A stretch of DNA of 64,000 bases from Pseudomonas sp. ICMP22404 (GCF_006227205.1 NZ_VCNG01000014.1:1-64000); one strand, 5' to 3'. Counted from the first letter of the stretch, positions 34,773 through 46,299 are shown. The notes: generated from the sequence alone by a model not told the origin. Numbers and translations are program-made.

Positions 34773-35495
34773 GTGAGAATTTTCCCTAAAGTTAGTAGTC
34801 CCACCTTTTCCGATGCTCAGAGTGGCTATTTCCTTCAGCTTCTGACGACCTCCCGGGAAAGACGGCGAGAGTGGCAATCCTTTAGTCTTCTCTCGCCCCG
34901 GGACAGGGTGCGCCGTTCACTTCGAATTTCAGTTACAGGTCCATTGCGACAATACAGTCGGCACGGGTTCTCGTGGTCCGTCCTTTCTGCGGAACGGGCC
35001 GTTTTCAAAGATGGGGATGTTTCCTTGGCAGTAAGTAATCTCGACACGCATGCGTTATTTGTACTGGGTGACCTTCGGGCAAAACTGGTCAAACTGTTTC
35101 AGTCACGTTTCGTCTACATCACCGAGCAGACCGCCGAAGGTATCTACGTCGCCGAAATCGACACCGAATCGGCTCTCGTGGTCGATGACAAGCCCAGGCT
35201 CGAACTCAAGGTGGGTGATCATTTTCGCGCGGCGGTGTTGCCAAGTCGCGAGGGGGGCAAGTTTGAGATCAGGTTTCGCGAAATCAAACTGACGGTCTAT
35301 GGCCTTGGGGAGTACGCGTTCGTAACGACCCCGGGCGGCCAGGCCATCCTGTTCAAGGAAGGCCACAGCGTGGTGACCGTGTATGCGGCGAACGAACAGC
35401 TGCAAGAAGGTTTGACCAAGACCTTGAAGGCGGTCACCGCCAAAGCCGCGAAGTGGCGCAAGGGCGAACTGGTGACGTTCAAGGCCAGCGAGTGA
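34773..35495 (+). CDS. Hypothetical protein, start uncertain
   Basis: The open frame has 240 codons from a GTG at 34773. The part from about residue 85 onward (VSLAVSNLDTHALFVLGDLRAKLVKLF; VYITEQTAEGIYVAEI; LKVGDHFRAAVLPSREGG) reads like a real protein. The first 80 residues are arginine- and serine-rich and could be untranslated DNA. A plausible true start is the TTG near 35027, which has GGGGA seven bases before it. No family is recognised. It precedes a binding-protein gene by 125 bases. Confidence 0.5.
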   Translation: MRIFPKVSSPTFSDAQSGYFLQLLTTSRERRREWQSFSLLSPRDRVRRSLRISVTGPLRQYSRHGFSWSVLSAERAVFKDGDVSLAVSNLDTHALFVLGDLRAKLVKLFQSRFVYITEQTAEGIYVAEIDTESALVVDDKPRLELKVGDHFRAAVLPSREGGKFEIRFREIKLTVYGLGEYAFVTTPGGQAILFKEGHSVVTVYAANEQLQEGLTKTLKAVTAKAAKWRKGELVTFKASE

Positions 35496-35619
35496 TACCC
35501 AGGGGCGGCGACCGTTTTGCTGGAACCTCGGCTACAGTCAGTTGACTGAGTTATTCGGGGGCTTGCGTTCGATTACGCAGGACCGTTCAGCTCTTGCTGC
35601 CTGGTATGAGGGACATTGC

Positions 35620-36630
35620 ATGAAACGAGTTCGACAGTGGCTGGCTGCCTGGGCCACCTGCGCTGTGTTGGCTTCGTCATTTCCGGCATCGGCTGCTTCG
35701 GCACCGATCCACTTCGCTGATCTGAACTGGGAAAGCGGCAGCCTGATTACCGATATCCTGCGGATCATCGTCGAAAAAGGCTACGGCTTGAAAACCGACA
35801 CCTTGCCGGGCACCACCATCACCCTGGAAACCGCGCTGGCCAATAACGACATTCAGGTCATCGGCGAAGAGTGGGCCGGTCGCAGTCCGGTATGGGTCAA
35901 GGCTGAAGCCGAGGGCAAGGTGATCGCCCTGGGCGATACGGTCAAGGGTGCGACGGAAGGCTGGTGGGTGCCGGAATACGTGATCAAGGGCGATCCCGCC
36001 AAGGGGATCAAGCCCCTGGCGCCGGACCTGCGCAGCGTCAGCGACCTGGCGCGCTACAAGCAGGTGTTCAAGGATCCGGAAAGTCCCGACAAGGGGCGCT
36101 TCCTCAACAGCCCCATCGGCTGGACGTCCGAGGTGGTCAACAAGCAGAAGCTCAAGGCGTATGGCCTGACCGACAGCTACGTGAATTTCCGCAGTGGTTC
36201 CGGGGCGGCGCTGGACGCGGAAATCACCTCGTCGATTCGCCGGGGCAAACCGATCTTGTTCTACTACTGGTCGCCCACGCCGTTGCTCGGGCGATTCAAG
36301 CTGGTGCAACTGCAAGAGCCGCCCTTCGATGCCGAGGCCTGGAAAACCCTGACCGACGCCGACAATCCCAACCCCCGGCCGACCCGTTCCCTGGCGTCGA
36401 AACTGTCGATAGGCGTTTCGGCGCCGTTCCAGAAACAGTATCCGGAGATTGCCGAATTCTTCAGCAAGGTCGACCTGCCCATCGAGCCCCTGAACAAGGC
36501 CCTGGCCGAGATGAGCGAAAAGCGCACGCCGCCCCGCGAAGCTGCCGAGGCCTTTCTCAAGGCCCATCCCCAGGTGTGGCAGGCCTGGCTGCCCAGTGAA
36601 GTGGCGGACAAGGTGTCTGCTGGCCTCTAG
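35620..36630 (+). CDS. Glycine-betaine/quaternary-amine ABC transporter binding protein
   Basis: This 336-residue protein has a signal peptide (MKRVRQWLAAWATCAVLASS, cleavage near AASA-AP) and an OpuAC-type fold (FADLNWESGSLITDILRIIVEKGYG; DIQVIGEEWAGRS; ATEGWWVPEYVIKGD; ILFYYWSPTPLLGRF). These proteins bind betaine, choline or carnitine in the periplasm. No ATPase or permease gene follows it, so it is an orphan binding protein that must share another transporter. The ATG at 35620 was chosen from the signal peptide; the frame extends to 35542. Confidence 0.85.
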   Translation: MKRVRQWLAAWATCAVLASSFPASAASAPIHFADLNWESGSLITDILRIIVEKGYGLKTDTLPGTTITLETALANNDIQVIGEEWAGRSPVWVKAEAEGKVIALGDTVKGATEGWWVPEYVIKGDPAKGIKPLAPDLRSVSDLARYKQVFKDPESPDKGRFLNSPIGWTSEVVNKQKLKAYGLTDSYVNFRSGSGAALDAEITSSIRRGKPILFYYWSPTPLLGRFKLVQLQEPPFDAEAWKTLTDADNPNPRPTRSLASKLSIGVSAPFQKQYPEIAEFFSKVDLPIEPLNKALAEMSEKRTPPREAAEAFLKAHPQVWQAWLPSEVADKVSAGL

Positions 36631-36753
36631 GCGGCTTGAACAATTGATCCCGAGCAATGTGTCATCCGCTGGAAACGGGCAATCTGCGCCCGTCCTGCGA
36701 AATGCCAAATTCGAGCTAGGATGAGTGTTCAACCTTTTCCAGGAGGCTGGCGA

Positions 36754-37191
36754 ATGACGCTTTTATTGGCACGGACGCTGGTCGCGGTGTTGGCGGCCAT
36801 CAGTTTGATTCACGTGTACTGGGCCCTGGGTGGACGCTGGGCAGCCGAGGCGGTAGTGCCGCAGGTTCCGGTCGAGCAGGGGCAGGTGCTGCGCCCGGCA
36901 TTTGACCCTTCGGGCTGGCTGACCCTGTTGGTGGCCCTGGCGCTGCTGTTCATCGCCTTGCTGGTGTGCCTGCGGGGCGGCCTGTTGGCGCCGCCGGTCA
37001 CCCATCGGGCGCTGCAGTGGTTGATCAGTGCGATTGCCTTGCTGATGTTTGCCCGGGCCATTGGCGAGTCGAACCTGGTGGGCTTCTTCAAGGAGTTCAA
37101 GGAGTCGACCTTCGCCCGGCTCGACACCTGGGTCTATTCGCCATTGTGCGTCGTACTGGGCGCCGGCTTGCTGGCGGTGGCCTGGGCCTGA
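36754..37191 (+). CDS. DUF3995 membrane protein
   Basis: This 145-residue protein has four hydrophobic segments: about 3-20, 55-75, 88-105 and 125-143. It carries the DUF3995 signatures LIHVYWALGGRW near the N-terminus and ARAIGESNLVGFFK in the third helix region. Function is unknown. The ATG at 36754 has an excellent ribosome binding site (CCAGGAGG), better than the in-frame start at 36721. It is convergent with phaG. Confidence 0.75.
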   Translation: MTLLLARTLVAVLAAISLIHVYWALGGRWAAEAVVPQVPVEQGQVLRPAFDPSGWLTLLVALALLFIALLVCLRGGLLAPPVTHRALQWLISAIALLMFARAIGESNLVGFFKEFKESTFARLDTWVYSPLCVVLGAGLLAVAWA

Positions 37192-37223
37192 AACACAACA
37201 TCACCGTTGTGCCCAGGAGATTT

Positions 37224-37249
37224 TGTGGGAGCAAGCTTTGCTCCCACAG
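37224..37249. terminator. Hairpin between convergent DUF3995 and phaG genes
   Basis: GTGGGAGCAAGCTTTGCTCCCAC-type dyad with arms GTGGGAGCAA and TTGCTCCCAC, preceded by TTTT. It is a shortened form of the REP variant at 16910 and can end transcripts from both sides. Confidence 0.6.
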
Positions 37250-37268
37250 GTTTGCACCGTCTGATCCT

Positions 37269-37619
37269 TCACTGACGTCGGCTGCTCACCTCCGCCGGCA
37301 CATCATCCCCGGCCATGCGCTTGCGGAATAACGCCGCCCGGGCCAGCAACAGGGTGGTCACCGGTACGGTGATGGACAGCAGGATCGGTATCAGCCAGGC
37401 ATGCAGCACCGGCCCGGACTTGAGCGCCGAGAAATAAATGATCGAGGCCAGCGCCACGCACCAGGCTCCCAGCGTCGAGGCCAGGGCCGGCGGGTGCATG
37501 CGCTGGAAATAATCCTTCAACCGTACCAGGCCTATGGCCCCGGCCAGGGCGAACAGGCTGCTGAGTACCAGCAGGACCGCCACCGGGATCTCCACCCACA
37601 TCGACAAATGCCCGGTCAT
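37269..37619 (-). CDS. phaG: Cation/proton antiporter subunit G
   Basis: This 116-residue protein has three membrane helices and the MnhG/PhaG signature AIGLVRLKDYFQRMHPPALASTLGAW. It is the last gene of a six-gene operon for a multi-subunit Na+ or K+/H+ antiporter of the Mrp class in the inner membrane. Its start overlaps the phaF stop by four bases. Confidence 0.9.
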   Translation of the reverse strand: MTGHLSMWVEIPVAVLLVLSSLFALAGAIGLVRLKDYFQRMHPPALASTLGAWCVALASIIYFSALKSGPVLHAWLIPILLSITVPVTTLLLARAALFRKRMAGDDVPAEVSSRRQ

Positions 37620-37894
37620 TCGATCACCTCGCCACGCAGCAGGAACTTGGCCAGGGCAAACGAACCGACAAAGCCGAACAGGGCGATCAACAGCGCTGCC
37701 TCGAAGTAGGTGTCACTGGCGTAGCGAATGCCCAGCACCAGCATCATCAGCATCGCAACGATGTACAGGTAATCCAGCGCCAGGACCCGGTCTTGCGCCG
37801 ACGGCCCCTTGAACAGGCGCAACAGGGTCAGCACCATTGCCAGGGCGAACAGGAACAGACTGAGCAGAATGGCATTGGACAGCAACGGACTCAT
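37616..37894 (-). CDS. phaF: Cation/proton antiporter subunit F
   Basis: This 92-residue protein has three helices and the MnhF/PhaF signature RLFKGPSAQDRVLALDYLY. It overlaps phaG and phaE by four bases each, a sign of coupled translation. Confidence 0.9.
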   Translation of the reverse strand: MSPLLSNAILLSLFLFALAMVLTLLRLFKGPSAQDRVLALDYLYIVAMLMMLVLGIRYASDTYFEAALLIALFGFVGSFALAKFLLRGEVIE

Positions 37895-38379
37895 TCGAAA
37901 ATCTCCATCAGCGGCCGCTCGTAGGTGGCCTTGAAATGCGCGATGAACGACGCTTCATCCTTCAGATCGAACACATGCATCAGCAGGATACGGCGATCCA
38001 GCGCCAGTTCCGACCAGACCGTTCCGGGGATCACCGTGGTGATCATCGACAACGCCGCGAGGCCATTGGCGTCGTGCAGGTCCAGGGGCACCTTGACGAA
38101 GCGCGAGCGCGGCGGGCGTCGCCCGGCATTCAGCACGCCCCAGGCCACTGCCAGATTGGACACCAGCACATCGCGTCCCACCAACAGGAACAGCCGCAGC
38201 ACCACCCAGGGGCGGCGGATGCGAATGGGGCGTGGCCGCAGCGGGCGCATCATCAGCGGTGCCAGGAAGCCCAGCGCCGCCCCCAGCAGCAGGTGCCCGG
38301 CGCTGAGGGACAGGTTCAACAGCAACCACAGCGCCCAGAGTGCCAGGGACAACCATGGCGCGGGAAACAGGCGTTTCAT
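37891..38379 (-). CDS. phaE: Cation/proton antiporter subunit E
   Basis: This 162-residue protein has two N-terminal helices and the MnhE/PhaE C-terminal region (RFVKVPLDLHDANGLAALSMITTVIPGTVWSEL, HVFDLKDEASFIAHFK). Its start overlaps the phaD end by four bases. Confidence 0.9.
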   Translation of the reverse strand: MKRLFPAPWLSLALWALWLLLNLSLSAGHLLLGAALGFLAPLMMRPLRPRPIRIRRPWVVLRLFLLVGRDVLVSNLAVAWGVLNAGRRPPRSRFVKVPLDLHDANGLAALSMITTVIPGTVWSELALDRRILLMHVFDLKDEASFIAHFKATYERPLMEIFE

Positions 38380-40061
38380 GGCTGCACCTCCGGCACTGCG
38401 CCAAGGGCGTCGGGGCTGGGGATGCTACGTGTGGCGAGCACCGACATCACATAGTGTTCTGGCGTGTTCAGGGCGTTAGCGGCGTCCTGGGTGTAGCGCA
38501 GCAGCGGTTCGGCCTTGAACGTCAAGGCGATACCCAGGCCGAGCAGCGCAATGATCGGCAGGCATTCGAAAGGTCGCAGCAGGGGCGAGGGGCGCTCCTG
38601 CGGCGTCCAGAAGCGCTGGATGCCCAGGCGCGAGAACGCGATCAACGAGGCCAGCCCGGACAGGATCAACAGCGCCAGCAGACCCCACGCCTGATACGAC
38701 ACCGGCGCTCCGGCGTCGGCCCCGAGCCCCAGCGGGTTGAGCAGGGCGTTCAGCAGCCCCAGCTTGCCGATGAACCCCGATAACGGCGGCATGCCGACAA
38801 TCAGCAGCGCACAGGCAATGAAACTCAGGCCGAGGAAGGCCATGGTCCAGGGAATCACTTGCCCGACCACGGCTTTTTGCTCGTCATCGAGGTTGGTGCC
38901 CTTGGGCGGTTGCAGGGACTCCAGCGGTCGCGGCAAAGCATCGAGGTCGTCCTCCAGCGACAGCTCATTGGCCGAACGCGAGCGTTCGATCAACTCGGCC
39001 AGCAGGAAGAGCGCGCACAGCGCCAGGGTCGAACTCACCAGATAGAACAGCGCAGCGCCCACCAGGTTCGGCTGGGCGAAGCCGATGGCGGACAACAGGA
39101 TGCCGGCCGATACCAGGATGCTCAGGCTGGCCATGCGCTCCAGGCGCTGGGCCGCCAGGATGGCGATGGCCGCGCAGACAATGGTCGCCATGCCGCCGTA
39201 GATCAGCCAGTCGCCGCCGAAATACGCCGAAGCGCCGGCCTGGCCGGAGAACAGCAAGGTCCACAAGCGCAAGATCGTGTAGATGCCCACCTTGGTCATG
39301 ATCGCGAACAGCGCTGCCACAGGCGCACTGGCGGCGCTATAGGCGGGCACCAGCCAGAAGTTCAGTGGCCACATGCCGGCCTTGGCCAGGAACGCCACCG
39401 CGAGGATCGCCGCACCCGCATGCAGCAGGCCCCGGTCGGCTTCCGGCACCAGAGGCACTTTCAGCGCCAGGTCGGCCATGTTCAGGGTACCGGTGACACC
39501 ATAGATCAGCGCCGCGCCGATCAGGAACAGCGAGGAGGCCAGCAGGTTGATCGAGATGTAGTGCAAGCCCGACGACACCCGTGCCCGCCCCGAGCCATGC
39601 AGCAGCAAGCCGTAGGAGGCGGCCAGCAAGACTTCGAAAAACACGAACAGGTTGAACAGGTCCCCGGTGAGGAAGGCGCCATAGAGGCCCATCAGCTGAA
39701 TCTGGAACAAGGCATGGAAGCTGGCCCCGGCGCCGTGCCAGCGGGCCATGGCGAACAGCAGGGCGCTGACGCCGATGATGCCGGTCAACACCAGCATCAG
39801 CGCCGACAGGCGGTCCACCACCAGGACGATGCCGAACGGCGCCTGCCAGTTGCCCGGCAGGTACACGCCAATGGACGCGGGCAGGGCCTGGTCCTGGGTC
39901 CAGTACAGCAACAGCACCGCGATGCCCAGGCCCAGCAGGCTGGAGAACAGGTTGATCCGTGCCTTGAGCGCGCGGTGCTTTTCCCCCAGCATCAGCATCA
40001 ACGCGGCGGTGAGCAATGGCAGGAGAATAGGTGCGGCGATCAGGTGAGGCGTCAGCATCAT
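38376..40061 (-). CDS. phaD: Cation/proton antiporter subunit D
   Basis: The protein has 561 residues with about fourteen helices and belongs to the NuoN/MrpD family of proton-conducting subunits. Signatures are VDRLSALMLVLTGIIG, the membrane glutamate region LFNLFVFFEVLLAASYGLL, and the lysine-bearing helix AFLAKAGMWPLNFWLVPAYSAAS. The open frame runs back to 40307, but residues before the double ATG (40061 and 40058) are a shadow of phaC; GGGAG lies upstream of that pair. The start overlaps the phaC stop. Confidence 0.9.
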   Translation of the reverse strand: MMLTPHLIAAPILLPLLTAALMLMLGEKHRALKARINLFSSLLGLGIAVLLLYWTQDQALPASIGVYLPGNWQAPFGIVLVVDRLSALMLVLTGIIGVSALLFAMARWHGAGASFHALFQIQLMGLYGAFLTGDLFNLFVFFEVLLAASYGLLLHGSGRARVSSGLHYISINLLASSLFLIGAALIYGVTGTLNMADLALKVPLVPEADRGLLHAGAAILAVAFLAKAGMWPLNFWLVPAYSAASAPVAALFAIMTKVGIYTILRLWTLLFSGQAGASAYFGGDWLIYGGMATIVCAAIAILAAQRLERMASLSILVSAGILLSAIGFAQPNLVGAALFYLVSSTLALCALFLLAELIERSRSANELSLEDDLDALPRPLESLQPPKGTNLDDEQKAVVGQVIPWTMAFLGLSFIACALLIVGMPPLSGFIGKLGLLNALLNPLGLGADAGAPVSYQAWGLLALLILSGLASLIAFSRLGIQRFWTPQERPSPLLRPFECLPIIALLGLGIALTFKAEPLLRYTQDAANALNTPEHYVMSVLATRSIPSPDALGAVPEVQP

Positions 40062-40401
40062 TCCCTGGGCTCCCGTCCGTCCACATGGTCGGTGCCGGTC
40101 AGGCCCCGGGAGGCCAGCAATACCACCAGGAACAACGCGGTCATGGCGAAGCTGATGACAATGGCGGTGAGTACCAGGGCCTGGGGCAGCGGGTCGGTGT
40201 AGTGCAGCAGGTCCTGGGGCACGCCGTCCTTGATGATCGGCTCCTTGCCGATGAACAGGCTGCCCATGCTGAAGATGAACAGGTTGACGCCATAGGACAG
40301 CAGGCACAGGCCCATGACCACCTGGAAGGTTCGCGGCCGCAGCACCAGCCAGACGCCGGAGGCGGCCAGGACGCCGATTGCAATAGCGATGACTTCTTCC
40401 A

Positions 40402-40402
<1 letters not shown>
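40058..40402 (-). CDS. phaC: Cation/proton antiporter subunit C
   Basis: This 114-residue protein has three helices in the NuoK/MrpC pattern (IAIGVLAASGVWLVLRPRTFQVVMGL; SYGVNLFIFSMG; ALVLTAIVISFAMTALFLVVL). The ATG at 40402 shares one base with the phaAB stop codon (TGATG). The frame extends far upstream inside phaAB, but only as a shadow. Confidence 0.9.
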
Positions 40403-43326
<2,924 letters not shown>

Positions 43327-43456
43327 AGGATTCTATTCGGCGGGAGATAGTGAGGGATCATACGTGGCGTGTCCCCGATCACCAACCGCGAGGGTGTCGC
43401 AGAATCCTACAAGATAGGCAGATTTTTCCTGCTTTGCGTTGTTTCAGTGGCGGACC

Positions 43457-44389
43457 TCAACCTTCACCCTCCAGCACGTTATCCGCCTCGACGGCAGTTT
43501 TATTCCGGGTCTTCAGTTCACTGACAATCACCGCCGCCACGATCAATGCCGCGCCGAGCAAGGCAATCCCCGGCAAGCGCTCGCCCGCCAGGCGTCCGGC
43601 GATGCCGGCCCACACCGGTTCACCGGCGTAGATCAGTGTGGCGCGGGTCGGCGAGACACTTTTCTGCGCCCAGTTCATTGCCACCTGGATCGCCGCACTG
43701 GCGGCCCCCAAGCCTACGGCGCTGAACAGCAGCAGCCAGGAGAATCCCGGGATCGTTTCCTGGGTGGGCACCACCATCAGGAACGCCAGCACCGCAGTGC
43801 TGGCCAGCTGAACCACGGTGACCCGGCGCACGTCGACCTGGCCGGCATAGGTGCTGATCAGGATGATTTCGGCGGCAATCGCGATGGCGCTGATCAGCGT
43901 GGCGATTTCGCCGGAGCTGAAGTTCAGCGACGCGCCGGCCGGTCCCGATAGCAACATCAGCCCGGTGAACGCCAGCATGATGCCAATGCTTGGCATCAAG
44001 CCCGGCCGACGGCCCAGCACCAGCCACTGCAACAGCGGCACGAAGGGCACATAGAGCGCGGTGATGAACGCCGACTGGCTGCTGGGGATGGTTTGCAGGC
44101 CGACCGTCTGCAGACCGTAGCCAAGCATGATCGCCACGCCGATGAAGCAGCCGGCCTTGAGTTCGAACAGGGTCAGGTCCCGTAGATGGCGCCAGGAGAA
44201 TAGCGCGACAAACGCCGCTGCGGCGGCAAAGCGCAAGCCGACGAAAAACATCGGCCCGCTGACGGTCATGGCGTGCTGCACCAGCAGGAAAGTCCCGCCC
44301 CAGATCATGGTGATCAGCACCAGCACGCACTCGGCCTTGCTGAGCCGCAGAAAGCGGGAGGAAGTTTGAGGAGAGTTCACCGATGCCAT
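43457..44389 (-). CDS. EamA/DMT-family transporter
   Basis: This 310-residue inner-membrane protein has ten hydrophobic helices in two EamA repeats (ALVLITMIWGGTFLLVQHA-like start, TIPSSQSAFITALYVPFVPLLQW; the second repeat ends SPTRATLIYAGEPVWAGIAGRLAGE). Such proteins export amino acids or other metabolites. The ATG at 44389 (MASVNSPQTS) is chosen; the open frame runs to 44980 only as antisense of the divergent regulator gene. The divergent XRE-cupin gene 72 bases away probably controls it. Confidence 0.85.
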   Translation of the reverse strand: MASVNSPQTSSRFLRLSKAECVLVLITMIWGGTFLLVQHAMTVSGPMFFVGLRFAAAAAFVALFSWRHLRDLTLFELKAGCFIGVAIMLGYGLQTVGLQTIPSSQSAFITALYVPFVPLLQWLVLGRRPGLMPSIGIMLAFTGLMLLSGPAGASLNFSSGEIATLISAIAIAAEIILISTYAGQVDVRRVTVVQLASTAVLAFLMVVPTQETIPGFSWLLLFSAVGLGAASAAIQVAMNWAQKSVSPTRATLIYAGEPVWAGIAGRLAGERLPGIALLGAALIVAAVIVSELKTRNKTAVEADNVLEGEG

Positions 44390-44440
44390 GACCTTGCGCG
44401 CCACTGGAGAGGGACGCACAATGCGTCCGAAGTTGGGCAG

Positions 44441-44446
44441 TATAAT
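44441..44446 (+). promoter_or_regulatory. Perfect TATAAT in the EamA/XRE divergent gap
   Basis: TATAAT at 44441-44446 is about 15 bases before the GTG at 44462, so a transcript using it would have a very short leader. No good minus-35 box lies 16-18 bases upstream. The repeated words ACAATGCG and ATAATGCGC (near 44418 and 44442) could be operator halves. Confidence 0.35.
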
Positions 44447-44461
44447 GCGCAACCCTAGTAT

Positions 44462-45037
44462 GTGAGCAATATAGTGCACAAAGAATCCGGCCAGCGGGCG
44501 TCCGTCCTGCAACACGTCAGCCAGAACGTCCGCCGTCTGCGCCATGCCGCGCAGCTCAGCCAGACCGTATTGGCGGAGCGGTCCGGGGTCAGCCGGCGGA
44601 TGCTGGTCGCCATCGAGGCCGGAGAGAAGAACGTCAGTCTGACCACCCTGGACCGCGTCGCCGAAGCCCTCGACGTGGCGTTCAGCGACCTGATCCAGGC
44701 GCCCGATGCCCGCGACCCGAGCCGCATCAACGAGCTGGCCTGGGCCGGCGCGATCCCCGGCAGCAAAGCCGTGCTCCTGGCCAAGGCCAATGCCAGCCGC
44801 GAAGTCGAACTGTGGGAATGGCGCCTGGAGCCTGGCGAACACTACGCTTCCGAGCCCGATAACGATGGCTGGAGTGAGCAACTCTATGTATTCGAGGGAT
44901 GCCTGACCTTGCTGCTGGGCAATGAAGAGCGTCGGATCGGCGCGGGGGAGTTTTTCATGTTCGCCAGCAACCAACCCCATGGTTATCGCAACGATGGGGT
45001 GGTGGCGACGCGGTTCGTGCGCAACGTGGTGATTTGA
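44462..45037 (+). CDS. XRE-type regulator with C-terminal cupin domain
   Basis: This 191-residue protein has a helix-turn-helix at about residues 20-78 (NVRRLRHAAQLSQTVLAERSGVSRRMLVAIEAGEKNVSLTTLDRVAEAL region) and a cupin sensor domain at about 110-185 (YASEPDNDGWSEQLYVFEG; RIGAGEFFMFASNQPHGYRN). Regulators of this plan often control a neighbouring exporter or amino-acid gene, here the divergent EamA gene. The GTG at 44462 has no clear ribosome site and lies close to a TATAAT, so translation may be nearly leaderless; the start is moderately uncertain. Confidence 0.82.
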   Translation: MSNIVHKESGQRASVLQHVSQNVRRLRHAAQLSQTVLAERSGVSRRMLVAIEAGEKNVSLTTLDRVAEALDVAFSDLIQAPDARDPSRINELAWAGAIPGSKAVLLAKANASREVELWEWRLEPGEHYASEPDNDGWSEQLYVFEGCLTLLLGNEERRIGAGEFFMFASNQPHGYRNDGVVATRFVRNVVI

Positions 45038-45079
45038 CTCCTGGAGATGAGACAGCCAGTGGCGAGGTGCAACGCGGGG

Positions 45080-46195
45080 TCACAAACCGCTGACTTGCAC
45101 CCATCGCTGTTCCCGTGCTGACAGGCGAATCGCCGCCGCCAGCCGCTCCACTTCCCAGGCCTCTTCGAAGTCCGTCCCACTGCCACCTTGATCGGCGAGG
45201 GTCATGATCAGTTCCTGTACCTCCAGGGTCTTCAATTCGTTGTAGCCCAACTGGTGCCCGGCGGCCGGGCTGAACGCGGCGTAGCCCGGCAGGTCCGGGC
45301 CGGCCAGCAACCGCTGGAAACCCGTCTGGCCGACACGGCTCACCTGCAGTTCATTCAGTCGTTCCTGATCGAATATCAGCGTGCCAAGGGTGCCGCTGAT
45401 CTCGAAGCCCAGGTGATTCTTGCGGCCGTGTTTCAGCCAACTGCTGCTCACCGTGCCGCGGGCGCCGCTGCTGAAGCGCAGCAGGGCGTGGACCTGATCG
45501 TCTACCGCGATGGTGCGCTGCTCGGGATTGCCCGTGCTGGCCGGGCGTTGGTTGTGCACGGTCTGGCTGTCGGCGCAGACCGCTTCGACATCGCCCAGCA
45601 GGTAACGGGCCATGGCCAGCAGATGGCTGCCCAGGTCCGCCAATGCGCCACCGGCATGGGCCGCTTCGCAGCGCCATGACCATGGCGAAGTCGGGTCGGC
45701 CATGAAGTCCTCGCTGAATTCACCCTGGAAACTGATGATCCGGCCCAGCTCCCCGCGCTGGATCATCTCCCGTGCCAGATGAATGATCGGGTTGTGCTGG
45801 TAGTTGTAGCCGACCCGCGTGACCACTCCGGCGGCCTTGGCGGCCTGGCGCATCTGCTCGGCCTGTTCCAGGGACACCGCCAGGGGTTTTTCGCAGTAGA
45901 CCGCCTTGCCCGCCGCCAGCGCCGCCATGGCCATCGGATAATGCAGGTGGTTGGGGGTGGTGATGGCGACCAGATGGACCTTCGGGTCGTCGATCAGTTG
46001 TTGCCAGTCGCTATGAACCGTCTCGAACCCCCAGCTGCTGGCGCATTGCCGGGCACGCTGCGGATCGGCATCGGCCAGGGCCGCCAGGGTCAGGTTCAGG
46101 GGGAGGTCGAATACCGCCTTGGCATTGTTGAATGCCAAGGCATGGGCTCGGCCCATGAAACCGGTGCCAATCAAGCCAATGCCAAGTTCGCGCAT
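45080..46195 (-). CDS. Gfo/Idh/MocA-family dehydrogenase, possible distant member of the inositol regulon
   Basis: This 371-residue protein has an NAD fold (LGIGLIGTGFMGRAHALAFNN), the motif YCEKPLAVSLEQAE and the catalytic-site motif GGALADLGSHLLAMARYLLGD. The family oxidises sugars and inositols. Two GGAA-N6-TTC(G/T) dyads like the IolR operator lie 45 to 87 bases upstream, so an inositol-related substrate such as scyllo-inositol or an inositol derivative is inferred. A strong hairpin starts four bases from the ATG and covers the only ribosome-site-like sequence. It stands alone, with a REP pair upstream. Confidence 0.82.
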   Translation of the reverse strand: MRELGIGLIGTGFMGRAHALAFNNAKAVFDLPLNLTLAALADADPQRARQCASSWGFETVHSDWQQLIDDPKVHLVAITTPNHLHYPMAMAALAAGKAVYCEKPLAVSLEQAEQMRQAAKAAGVVTRVGYNYQHNPIIHLAREMIQRGELGRIISFQGEFSEDFMADPTSPWSWRCEAAHAGGALADLGSHLLAMARYLLGDVEAVCADSQTVHNQRPASTGNPEQRTIAVDDQVHALLRFSSGARGTVSSSWLKHGRKNHLGFEISGTLGTLIFDQERLNELQVSRVGQTGFQRLLAGPDLPGYAAFSPAAGHQLGYNELKTLEVQELIMTLADQGGSGTDFEEAWEVERLAAAIRLSAREQRWVQVSGL

Positions 46196-46198
46196 GAG

Positions 46199-46237
46199 AA
46201 AGAGCCCTTTGAATGGTGATATTCAGAAGGGCTCTTT
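46199..46237 (-). promoter_or_regulatory. Leader hairpin covering the ribosome binding site of the dehydrogenase
   Basis: The left arm AAAGAGCCCTTTGAAT (46199-46214) and right arm ATTCAGAAGGGCTCTTT (46221-46237) pair over 16 bases with one bulged G around the six-base loop GGTGAT. On the minus strand the right-hand side of the stem contains AAGGG, the only ribosome-site candidate, and ends three bases from the ATG. It may control translation, or transcription may begin within it. Confidence 0.5.
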
Positions 46238-46239
46238 AT

Positions 46240-46282
46240 GGAATAAATATTCGCAAATTGCAAATGTTGGAATAAATATTCT
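46240..46282. promoter_or_regulatory. Two IolR-like operators in tandem
   Basis: GGAA-TAAATA-TTCG at 46240-46253 and GGAA-TAAATA-TTCT at 46269-46282 share the same spacer sequence and lie 29 bases apart, start to start. Each differs at one base from GGAA-N6-TTCC. On the minus strand, TTGCAA with a 17-base spacer to CATAAA overlaps the first site and could be the promoter. Confidence 0.5.
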
Positions 46283-46299
46283 TGTTGGGGTGAAGGCCC

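Noticed and set aside
38859..40202. A 447-codon glutamine/arginine-rich frame opposite phaD
   Set aside because: Composition is typical of an antisense frame to a membrane protein. No start signal is seen.
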